From Silene conica (lineage: Eukaryota > Streptophyta > Magnoliopsida > Caryophyllales > Caryophyllaceae), in the NCBI GenBank assembly GCA_029255685.2, contig CM055315.2:56825181-56889180 (forward strand): a DNA stretch of 64,000 nucleotides, written 5' to 3'. The translations under genes and the position numbers were made by a program. Positions 23,201 through 32,849 of this stretch are shown here, in pieces. Every line of letters begins with the position of its first letter. Within the stretch, counting starts at the first letter, position 1. A model generated the notes under the pieces. That model worked only from the letters and a program-made list of their open reading frames with translations, ran no database searches and was not told where the DNA came from.

Positions 23201-26200
23201 GACGATTAAGACTTAATGACTAAAGACTTATCAACAAACAAGTGAGACATAAATGGAGAAGTAATGATTGAAAAGGCATTAAATGATATCAAGGCAAAGG
23301 TTTGTGGGCTAGACAAAAAGACAAACAAGTGATGTGCAAAAATCAATAAGAGGTAAAGACTTGGTGTTACCGTCAGAAAGTCACTCAACAATTGACAAGC
23401 TCGACTCTAACAACCCTTAATTTATCCATCCATACTAAGTTACTAACCATCTTAAGATAGCGAATTACACAACTAAATCGTAAATGCAATTTCTTTGATT
23501 CCAACCCAATTCATTAAACCATAAAACAAGGTTACAATCAAGCAATGAGAACTAAACCGAAAGATGGGATAAGGAAACTAATCTTACTACATTAAACCAT
23601 GATAATAAGAAAACTCATGTAATTTCCTACTTAAAAATATGTTTCCTCTAAGCCACTTCAACATACAAATAAGCTTGCTTCAAACAATCCTAAGTAAACT
23701 AAACCATTAATTTGCAATATTCAAGTAACTAAGATGCTAGGGTGATCAATCCACATAATTAATTACTCAAAATGTGAAATAAAAACTTAAGAAACAACAT
23801 TAGATAAATAAGAAGGGGTTATCGAGTCTTATCAGGTCAAAGTTGGAAACTTTGATCGGAATTAGACCAAGAATGAGAAGATTAGCTCCTCATTTAAAAG
23901 TTACAAGCTTAAGATTAAGGAAAGATTACAAGATTGTTCACTAAATTATAGAGTAAATGTAAGATGTTCTAATAATGAGATGATATTTTCCAACATTTCA
24001 GACTTGGGTATTTATATGGGTTCACGAAACCCTAGGATGATTCTCTTTGAAAAGCCCAAATGGGGATAAGAAAATGCGGAAAAAAAGGCTGCGACGTGCA
24101 GGCTGCGCTAAAGCTCAACACGCCTGCGCTATCGGGCGCAGCTGCGCACTCCATTTGCGCAGGCTGCGCAGGGGATCACAGTTTTGACTTCAGTTCTTTT
24201 CTTTGGCGCAGCTGCCTTTGCTTCCTCATTTTCTTGCTTCTTCTCATCTTCAGTTGTTCTCAAAGCTTCTACTCTTCAAGACCTCACTCCTCAAGCTAGA
24301 TAGTTGGTCAAGGTCGATGCTCTTGCGCCATTCCTTGACCGCGGAACGTTTCTCCTTGACCCTCGAATCCCGAGCATAAAAATCAACATAAAACAAGGGT
24401 AAAAAGGACACAATACCACACCTTAACCAATTACCATTTATTTGACAAAACGCAAGTAAAGACTCGTATTAAAAGACATGACTTAGGCCGGCACAAAACA
24501 CTACTGTCAGCGGGGAATGTTATATTTGCAAGAAAGATAATATGTATGAGAGCATTATCGACATATATGTGTAGCGACGATGCACCAAGCGTATGCTTGT
24601 ATGTCTAGAATATTATCGAATAAACTTATTATCGCATTAATTATTGAATATATAATAAAGGGTATTCAAGTGACACTGTAGTCTTGTAGTAGAGAGGCGC
24701 AGCTACAATTAACTGGCTGCTGTGTAGAGTTCAATATGAGATGCGAGTTATACTCTTTCCATCTCAGACACAACATCTCCTTTGACTTTATGAGTCTTTA
24801 AGATGACACCGTTACATAACTTTACGTGTTTATATTCCTGTATGGTGTGAATTTTTTTAATAGATGTAAATATTCAGTAGCATATTTCTTGGAACTTGGA
24901 CCAAAAAGTCAAATTTGAAGTTTAATACAAGATGGAGAGAGTAGTAAAATATTTGCACTGTATCCAAATACCATATTCTACATTATTTTTCTTGTCCCCG
25001 TAATAATTTGTAGATGTTCTAAGCTTGCTGTTTTGCAGCAGACGTATGTAATAAGGTCTAATAATTGATGGTTTCATTTTGCAGATATACTTCATGTCTT
25101 CTCCAATTTGTCACGGAATCTCAATTTTATTGAACATATGCCTATGGTAGCTGGGTGGAAACTGTGAGTATGCTTTCTGTAGGAACTCTTGCATTGACCT
25201 TTTCATCAATGGCTCTTAAGTCTTAATTATAAAAACACATGCAACCGCAGGAACCAAAGGGCTAGACCCATTGTTGTTGATCCTGGGCTGTACTTGTCAA
25301 AAAAATATGATCTCGCCCATACTACCCAGCGTCGATCTCTCCCCACTGCATTCAATTTATTTACTGGTATGTATTACGGAAATTTTACACTACTATGAGT
25401 AAATTCAGAACTTCTCTTAGTTAATTAGGATTTTTTATTAGTTTCATAACTTGGCAGCAGATGGCTATATTGTCATTCTAGTTGTGTGTCCAATTGCTAT
25501 CCGAGGAAGCTTTCATAATACATTACTCGAAGGAATAATTTACAGGGCACGTGAGGAAAAATTAGAAATACCGCTTAACCACGTAATTGTTGTGCGAGAA
25601 CCATCTCAACAAAAAGTCAAAGCTGGTTTGTAGACTTCGTTGATGGTTTCATACTGTACACACTCCCTCATGCAAAGGTCTGGTCAGTAGTGAATAGTGA
25701 TAAATCTTAATAGGTATAGACATCACTTTGGAAGCTGAAACTTCTGATGCCATATAACTAAGATTTAAGTATGAGAAAACTCATGTTCTACCAAAATGTA
25801 ACAATGACTTGCTTTTAGGATCATTAAGCCTCGTCGCCTGGATGTATGGTTGGGTTTAACTACAGGCAAAATATTGTAACTTTCATTCTCTTTTACTCTG
25901 CAATATGATTGAGCAACCGCCAACCATATAAGGAGAGGCGTAGGCACATGTCCTTGCTGGTGAAGTCATTGGTAAGTGATACTCTGTACTTAAGAATAGG
26001 TACAAAATCCCCAGCATCAAAACTGTGATTAGCTCCCTTACACCAAAAGAAGTAGAGGAATACCTTTTGGCCTAATTGGGGAAAAGAAGATTACTTCTCT
26101 CTCTCTCTCTCTTGAAAAGCGTTCCACTGCTAATTCAGTGAGGCATAGTGTTCTGGGCTACAATTTCCTGAAAGAAAACATGTTACTATTTGACATTTTA

Positions 26201-26733
26201 TTTTTTTACTTACAGGTTCAGCATGGGCAGTACTCACTCGATCATTTGTTGAATACTGTATATGGGGATGGGACAATTTCCCAAGAACTGCCCTACTCTA
26301 CTTCACCAACTTCATCTCTTCCCCTGAAGGCTACTTTCATACTGTAATTTGCAATACTGAAAACTTCCGGAACACAGCAATAGGCCATGACCTTCATTAT
26401 ATTGCCTGGGACAGTCCTCCTAAACAACACCCTCGGGTTCTGTCTATGAAGGACTTCGACAAAATGGTTAAAAGTGGTGCTCTTTTTGCTCGTAAATTTG
26501 CACGTGATGATCTTGTCCTTGACAAAATTGACAGAGAGCTGTTAAACCGCACAAATAGATTTGCGCTAGGTGCATGGTGTACTGGAAGCTCTTCTGATGG
26601 AGCTGACCCTTGTTTGTTACGAGGTAACTATTCTGTTTTTAGTCCTGGGCCGGGAGTTGCTAGGCTTGAGAAGCTAATGAATACTTTGTTGTCCACTGAA
26701 TTTCGGAATAAGCAATGTTCTTCAAGCCGATAA
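20268..26733 (+). CDS. GT14 beta-glucuronosyltransferase (GlcAT14-like)
   Basis: Four exons join cleanly with GT-AG introns: 20268-20877, 25085-25163, 25251-25366 and 26216-26733, giving 440 residues. Family members are Golgi type II membrane enzymes that add glucuronic acid to beta-galactan side chains of arabinogalactan proteins. A signal anchor lies at about residues 20-42 (WLIPFITSLFVSLTLVLAAL). The GT14 (core-2/I-branching-like) domain follows: RFAYLISGTKGD, INLSASDYPLM, IVVDPGLY, TAFNLFTGSAW, FVEYCIWGWDN, SSPEGYFHTVICN, and FARKFARDD near the C-terminus. Start: ATG at 20268, with a second in-frame ATG at 20274. The length is close to that of Arabidopsis GlcAT14 proteins as I recall them. 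Intron 1 (4.2 kb) is bloated by transposons; the reading frame is intact. Which GlcAT14 paralogue it is cannot be said. Confidence 0.93.
21588..21774. mobile_element. hAT-type MITE in GT14 intron 1
   Basis: Inverted ends CTATGTTATTCAGACTC and GAGTCGAAGTAACATAG are flanked by the 8-bp direct repeat GTAAGTTA (21580-21587 and 21775-21782). An 8-bp target duplication points to hAT. The inside is rich in GTGTCGGACACGGGTAC-like words, which also form internal inverted repeats. A decayed relative seems to lie at 26760-26960, just after the same gene. Confidence 0.8.
23005..24509 (-). mobile_element. Solo LTR with perfect target duplication in GT14 intron 1
   Basis: The 1505-bp block begins TGATACG, ends CTGTCA, and is flanked by GCGGG on both sides (23000-23004 and 24510-24514). 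TG...CA ends with a 5-bp duplication and no internal domains define a solo LTR left by unequal recombination. Minus orientation is inferred from likeness to the LTR at 9365-10831. It holds a GC-rich palindrome array (24088-24220) about 300-420 bases from its minus-strand start. Confidence 0.85.
24088..24220. repeat. GCGCAGCTGCGC-type palindrome cluster
   Basis: A dense set of GGCTGCGC, CTGCGC and GCGCAGCTGCGC words, the last a perfect palindrome, stands out in an AT-rich LTR. Its position in the LTR matches that of the CTCGATCGAG array in the related LTR at 9365-10831. Confidence 0.8.
25447..25633 (+). other. Unexplained ORF inside GT14 intron 3
   Basis: An open frame of about 60 codons (start MAADGYIVILVVCPIAIR, end QQKVKAGL, then TAG) follows a good splice acceptor (CTTGGCAG). 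Composition looks coding rather than random. It does not belong to GT14 and I do not recognise the family. Spliced from exon 3 it would replace the C-terminal third of the enzyme, including residues after LFTG. It could be an alternative last exon, a captured gene piece, or chance. Confidence 0.35.
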
Positions 26734-27239
26734 CCCTTGCTTTATATTACTTGACTCGGTTACCAGTAATTTAGTATTTGACACATGTTTGTATCTAAGA
26801 GATGGACTCGGCTACTCCAAAAGAAAACCTCATGATATTGGTTTAAAATGAAGTGTCTGAGAGTGAGTGACAATGCTTATAACGGAGTGCTGAGTGTAGA
26901 GTATTGGACTTCCGTACATGATGTAATACGATGATTTGAGTAACGTAGGCCTCAAGGATTGTAGGGTGATATACAGGACCAAAGTTGTTGATCCACATAT
27001 ACATGTCTTGGAAATGTAAATGTTTTGTATTCTGGCGGAATGTTCAAATTGAAAATGATGTAAAATATGAAAATTTTGGATGCTACAATGATCGTATCAA
27101 ACAACTGAAGATGCCAAGATGTTTGTCCATATTTTTCTCCAGGGATCTTACGAGTTTCAGAATTAATCTGTGCGAATGTTCTTTAGCATCATATTGTCTT
27201 ATATTCACATCAACAATTCATATTCACATCAACAATTCA
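26734..27239. other. Downstream region of GT14 gene
   Basis: Holds the likely 3' UTR, then a decayed copy of the repeat family seen in intron 1 (GACTCGGCTACTCC and GAGTAACGTAGG edges, about 26760-26960). No further gene is seen. Confidence 0.5.
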
Positions 27240-27241
27240 TA

Positions 27242-27343
27242 CTCCCAACTCCCAAGAGAACAATTTAGATAATGTACCCATTTAGTGAATATATGAGTGA
27301 AGTATTTTAATAAAATGGGTACATTATATAAAAATAGATGAAG
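27242..27343. mobile_element. Stowaway-like MITE, diverged
   Basis: Arms share ATAATGTACCCATTT and its complement near the centre (27270-27284 and 27313-27328) and end CTCCC at the left and GATGAAG at the right, between TA dinucleotides. The outer arms have diverged but still pair in part. About 100 bp, typical for the group. Confidence 0.65.
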
Positions 27344-27387
27344 TACGAAATAACACTTTGTCTTTCTCATTCATCTCAAACGATTAT

Positions 27388-27855
27388 TTATACAAGCTCC
27401 GCAACTAGGGTTGGCAACACAACGAGCCCATTAGATAACTTCAACAAATACCCTATGTTTGGTTCAGACGGAAACAGACAATGCCAACTTGGTACCAAAT
27501 GATACGGAATAGCTGGAGTGTCTCTCAACACTCCATCTTTTGGATTATCATGAACAAGGGATACACCCTCGTTAGCTAATTGACTTTTAGGATTTGCTTT
27601 TTTAAATAGCAAAATGCTTTATCATTCAAAAGAAAAGCCAATCTCTATCACACTTTTCTCCATTTGGTAAAACTCTTGTAAAACATGTTGATTTAAATCT
27701 TCTACTTGATTAATTTTTAGGATCTTTTTTAATAGATAAATCTATCTTAGGACCTTTTTTGGCTAAAATTTTAATCATTTGAGAATTAAGTGAATCCCAA
27801 TTTCTTGAGTCAAACATATCAAAATATAATTCATATGACTACCATTTTCGATATC
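27388..27855. other. Unassigned sequence left of the LINE
   Basis: A 74-codon minus-strand ORF (27388-27612) exists but resembles nothing I know and is probably chance. The remainder is AT-rich. No RNA gene or repeat is seen. Confidence 0.35.
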
Positions 27856-30170
27856 TTTTTTTTTTTTTTTTTTTTTTTTTGACAGTAGATTATGATGCAG
27901 ATCACGTTATTGCCTTGGCAATAGCATGAGCTGATCTATTTAAGGACCTTGGACAATGACTCAAAGAAAAACAGTGACAACTAGAAATAAGACTAAGTAA
28001 AGACTTGACGTTAGGCGTGATATGCCTATCAAGTATCCCGCATCCATTAGCCTGTAAAACCAGTTGCATACAGTCTGAAGTAGCGTCCAGGTGAAGAAAG
28101 CCCATAGATAAAGCATGTTTACATGCTAACAAAAGCGTCGTTGATTCCGCATGTGCTGACGTTTTAGCCCAGAACTTAGCCATACCCTGTCCCATTGCAA
28201 CTCCAAATTTATCTTTTAGAATCCAGCCTGCAGAGGATTGACGTTCCTTCTTCCATGAAGCATCACACTTAACCCGAATACAATCCAAACAAACAGAGGA
28301 ACCCAGAATTGTAACCGGAAAGTGATGGATGATACTCATTTCAATGCCCATTTCTTCCTGAAAGCAAATCATTGACGTATTCTTAGGACCATTAGTATTA
28401 GCAAATACCTGTAAGTTTTCATTGGATTGCCGTCTGATTCTGTCGATTATAATGTGTGGTAGGGCTTGATCATTGTTAAAAAAAATTCATTCCTAGTGCA
28501 CCAAATTACCCATATTGTTGACACAAAATTTGAGATAGCCTCAATGCTATTACTTTGCTTCCAAAGGAAACTAATCCAATTTGCCACCCAATTCTGTACC
28601 GGAACATTTTCAGCATTGGCAGTTCTAATTCCCAAAGGGGATAGATGCACTCCAGATTCTCGAAGCAATTGGACAATCGCGAAGAAGATGCTCCAATGTT
28701 TCCATCACATGATTATTATGACAGTAAATACAAATACCATTCGAATTACCATTCCGCTTCATGATATTCTCAGCAGTTGGGAGAGTATCCGTCATAACCT
28801 TCCACATGAATAATTTCCACTTATTACAGATATTAAGCCTCCACAAACTTTTTGGTTTCATAGCAGTGGAAAAAATCCTTTGTCGTGCTACATCTTTAGC
28901 AGAGGCATTCTCTGTCCACCATACGTCAAACGCAATGCCATAACCACTTTTGGCGGAATATATACCATTTGGATTTTGAGACCATACTAATGTATCCACA
29001 TCATTAAGACAAGGTATCGGGGTGGAAAGTATAGTATGTAGAACTGGAGAAAGTCCAAGAGACTCGATCATACCTTGATCCCATTCCCCTAATGGTGTTT
29101 GAATATCGAAGACCTTAACATCAGGCAGATTCTCTTCATTGAGATCTAACAAATTTATTAAATTTGTATTATTAACCCAATTATCCCTCCATAGATCAAG
29201 GCTTGATTGATATCCTACCTGCCATGTTAAGTGTCGTTTGAGCAATTGAGACCCCCATAAAATAGATCTTCCACCCCACGACATTTGTTTGTATCTTTTC
29301 CTTCCCCAATGATGAAACTCTTTTGCTGTAAAATTGTACTTAACACCCACAACCCTTTGCAGCAATGAATTTGGTTGTGATATCAGCTTCCATCCTAATT
29401 TTGCAACAAGACATTGATTAAAACATGCACTTCGCCTTATACCCAATCCACCCTCAAACTTTCTCAGTTGTAGAAAACTCTTGCTGCACCAATGAAAACT
29501 CCTTCCAATTCGGCCATTACCCCACCAAAATTGTGAAATCAAAGAGTCAATCTTTGACGTCACACTTACCGGCATGCGAAATGCAGATAGAGAGAATAAA
29601 GAAAGTGAGGAAAGAACCGAGATGATGAGAGTCATCTTACCCGCAGCTGAAAGAAGTTTATTATTCCATGAGAAAATTCTTTTTCGAACCTTTTCGATGA
29701 TCATAGCATTGAATTCCTTTTTAGACCTACCAAACTCCATAGGTAAACCCAAGTAAACACCCATCTCCCTTGCTTGAGATATAGAAAGAACCCTAAGACA
29801 TTCCTTCGTAATGTTCATGGTACAATTAGGACTAAAAGTAATACTAGTTTTTGCATGATTCAGTCGTTGACCAGCTAATTGACAGTAACTATCCAAAACC
29901 TTAACTAATCCTTGACAATGCTTCTTAGTGGCATGAGAAAAAAGGATAAGGTCATCTGCGAACAGAAGATGAGACACCGTAGCAGCTTCCCTAGCAATTT
30001 TTATGCCTCTAATCTGACCATGGTCTTGTGCTGTAGTCAACATTTGTGACAATATTTCAGTGCAAAGAGCAAATAAAAAGGGGGACATTGGGTCACCCTG
30101 GCGTAAACCACATTTCGGAGTAAAATGCTTAAAGGGTCGACCATTAATCACAACTTCATAAGTAACCGTA
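27856..30170 (-). mobile_element. LINE (L1-type), 5'-truncated, with poly(A) tail
   Basis: The minus strand encodes the C-terminal half of an L1-type reverse transcriptase from TVTYEVVINGRPF on, with LRQGDPMSPFLF, the catalytic LLFADDLILFSHA, the zinc-finger zf-RVT region (CIYCHNNHVMETLEHLLRDC) and, after a frameshift near 28650, a plant LINE RNase H domain (VKCDASWKKERQSSAGW, AESTTLLLAC, DCMQLVLQAN). A run of 25 T at 27856-27880 is the tail. GATATC at 27850-27855 and 30171-30176 may be a short target duplication. The endonuclease and N-terminal RT are missing, the usual outcome of target-primed reverse transcription. Inactive. Confidence 0.9.
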
Positions 30171-31551
30171 GATATCATTTTTTTTCTCCTATAGCAAAAC
30201 CCTCATTTTTTCTCATCACTAACATTTTCATTCATATCTAAATTATCATCATTATTGTTATCCTCATCGTCAATTTTATTATCGTTATTGTCTACCATGT
30301 CAAAAAGAAAAAAAAAAACCATGATCATAAATTATTACAGCACTTCCAGTCGCAACAACAAGTTTATTATCATTAATATTTTCTCTATTAGATGTACAAC
30401 CTTTTGTGAAACATTTATCGAGTGCACCTTTTTGAGACTGAACTAATTGTTCTATTCGTTTTTCGAATCCGAAATCAAATTTTCTTATTCTAGGTTTGGA
30501 ATCAGGAATCATACCTGAGTGGTATGGGGTTGAAACTCCATACCCGATATCTTGTGTTTGTTTCAATTGTGAGTGGTATGAGTTTGAAACTAAGTTAAAG
30601 TTGAAATATGTAAAATTTAATACTTTAAATAATAATTTTATCATATAAAATTATGAAAACAAAGATTTTATCAAATAATTATATAACATGTTTCGTTTAC
30701 AATACGTGTTAATATTTATTTTTCACATTTTTGATAACTGTAGTTTGATACCCATGGGTATCAAACTCATACCCACCCCCTTCCCTGGGTATGAGAAACA
30801 CATACCTTGTGGGTTTGAGGTATGAGTATGAAACCCTCAGATTTGTTAAACAAACACGTGGTATGGGTTTGGTTCATTCCAAACCCATATCTTATACTTT
30901 TTAGGTTTGAACCAAACACCCCCTTATTGATGTGCATTTTAGAAGTATCGTTACCGACCGAGTCAATTGTCCGTTGTTCGATCCATTGCTCTTTGACAGT
31001 CCGACTCCTTATTCTACCACCAAATCTCCAATAAGTGCAAATACATTATTATTAAATTAGTGGAAATTATAATTAAGTTCATTAGAATTCATTAAAAATA
31101 TGATGTTAAGATGAATATTACCTATTTTGATTTCCTTGAAACTCAAGTGTGAATGTGATATTTTTATAGATGATTGAAACTGATTAAGTGACAAAGTTTT
31201 GATTCTAATCTTTTCAATTGAAAATTTGGAATGATTTGTGATCAATTAATTTGAGAAAATCATATTTAAAGAATGAAAGAAAAAGACACTTAGATTAGTT
31301 GGAGACTAAAGAGCAATTTTTTTTTTTTGGAAATAAATAATTGTATTGGGAGAAAGAGATGAGATTGATGATTATAATGTGGAGTATGGAGTATAATGAG
31401 TATAATCGATCGTTTGCGTTTCCCCTTGCTTATTGTACTTTTTTTTTTCAATGAGTGTATTGGTTTGCCAAGTTTGACCCCAAAAATGTGAGGTCCAACA
31501 CAAATACACATAGAGCGCCTATTATTAGACGTTCCCGACAGTTAAACATCC
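30171..31551. other. Intergenic stretch with GGTATGRGTTTGAAAC words
   Basis: Five or more variants of a GGTATGGGTTTG-AAAC word and its complement are scattered over 30500-30910, and the segment ends ACCAAACACCCCC, an end often seen on hAT-type MITEs. I could not define both termini. A short acidic minus-strand ORF (about 30180-30298) rich in Asn and Asp is simple-sequence in nature. No gene can be supported. Confidence 0.4.
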
Positions 31552-32847
31552 TCTATCTATAAAAGGAAGGTCATTTAAAGCATTTTGATTGGTTGTTGAA
31601 TTTTATAAAAAAAAATTGATTTTTGTTGATGTAGGGTCCACCATGATCACCAAGTTAATTAATTGGTCTCTCTCCTCCTATTTTTCTATTTTTATATTAG
31701 TTCAATGGTTTATTTCTTTTTAATTCAATAAATTCTAAAATCATTAAAATTAATTAACTTTCAATAATCATTAGATTTCAATAACTTTAATTTTTAAAAA
31801 ACCAACAAGTAAATAGCCGAGAGAATTTAATATTCGTCGTCCTTTTGGCTACTACTAAATACGGTCGGTCAAAAACGTAATTTTTGTAGTGCATTTAGAT
31901 AGTATTACTATTGTTCGTCGTATAAAGAGCATTATTCATTTGATAATTACCAATATTTTTTAAAATTACAGATTTACCTTTACAACAAAGATAAACAACA
32001 AAAATTTAAAATTTATGAAAAGAGAGTAGCAAAAATTTTTAAAGGTAGTATATTTTGAATACGTATTTTATATCAAATTTAACAAGCCAAAAAAATGAAA
32101 AAAGTAAATATATAATATATAAATAATGAAAAAAAACGATAAAAAACTGCAACAATAAATACGCAAAATAACAATCCGTATTATATATTTGACAGAAAAA
32201 AATTAAACTTTTCATTTGATTCCTTCTCATGCGTTAAACATTAATTAGCAATCAATTGAGCAATTTAATTAATCCAAAGAATATTGATGGTAGAGGCGGC
32301 AATTATTGACCCGACCCGAAAACACGACACGAACCCGACACGAAATTAGCGGGTTCGGGTCAAGTTGTTTCAACCCATTTACGTAATTGGGTTGACACGA
32401 ACACGACTCGAACTTATATGGGTCGGTTTCGGGTTGGGGTCTTGCGACACGAACCCGACACGAATAACCCATTAATTTAAATAGGTTATGATATATCCAT
32501 CTAAATGGGTTATAATCGGGTTATGTTATTTTGAATTTGAAATAAAATATGAAGAATGCCTATTCTTGCTGTAACTTTTAATTTTGAATGCATTATATTT
32601 ATATGGGTTGGATGGGTTAAACGGATTTAATGGGTCGAAATTGATCTGTTAAAACTTAAATGGGTTACACAAGTCATGTTGGGTTATTGAAAAAATAAAT
32701 GGGTTGGGTTAGGGTTGATGCATGTGACTCGTTTATCTAATTGGGTCGGGTTAGGGTTGAGGGGATCATGACCCATTTAATGGTGACACGAACACGAACC
32801 CGACACGACCCGACCTGTTTGCCAGGTCTAATTGATGGAATTGTAAA
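31552..32847 (+). mobile_element. Helitron copy 1, truncated
   Basis: It starts TCTATCTATAAAAGGAAGG and runs parallel to copy 2 (32850-35278) as far as ATTGTAAA, then stops; its 3' hairpin and CTAG are missing. The sites hit by other insertions in the two copies differ, so each preserves the empty site of the other. It contains the hAT MITE 32291-32830. No coding capacity is seen. Confidence 0.75.
32291..32830. mobile_element. hAT-type MITE inside Helitron copy 1
   Basis: The 8-bp direct repeat ATTGATGG (32283-32290 and 32831-32838) flanks a 540-bp block with ends TAGAGGCGGCAA and TTGCCAGGTCTA. The inside is full of ACGACACGAACCCG-like words and their complements. Copy 2 of the Helitron keeps the uninterrupted site ATTGATGGAATTG at about 34490, confirming insertion. 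Confidence 0.88.
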
Positions 32848-32849
32848 GA

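Noticed and set aside
27388..27612. Minus-strand ORF of 74 codons
   Set aside because: No recognisable motif and no supporting splice or promoter context.
31290..31511. Minus-strand 73-codon ORF
   Set aside because: AT-rich, lysine-rich chance ORF next to a Helitron start; no motif.
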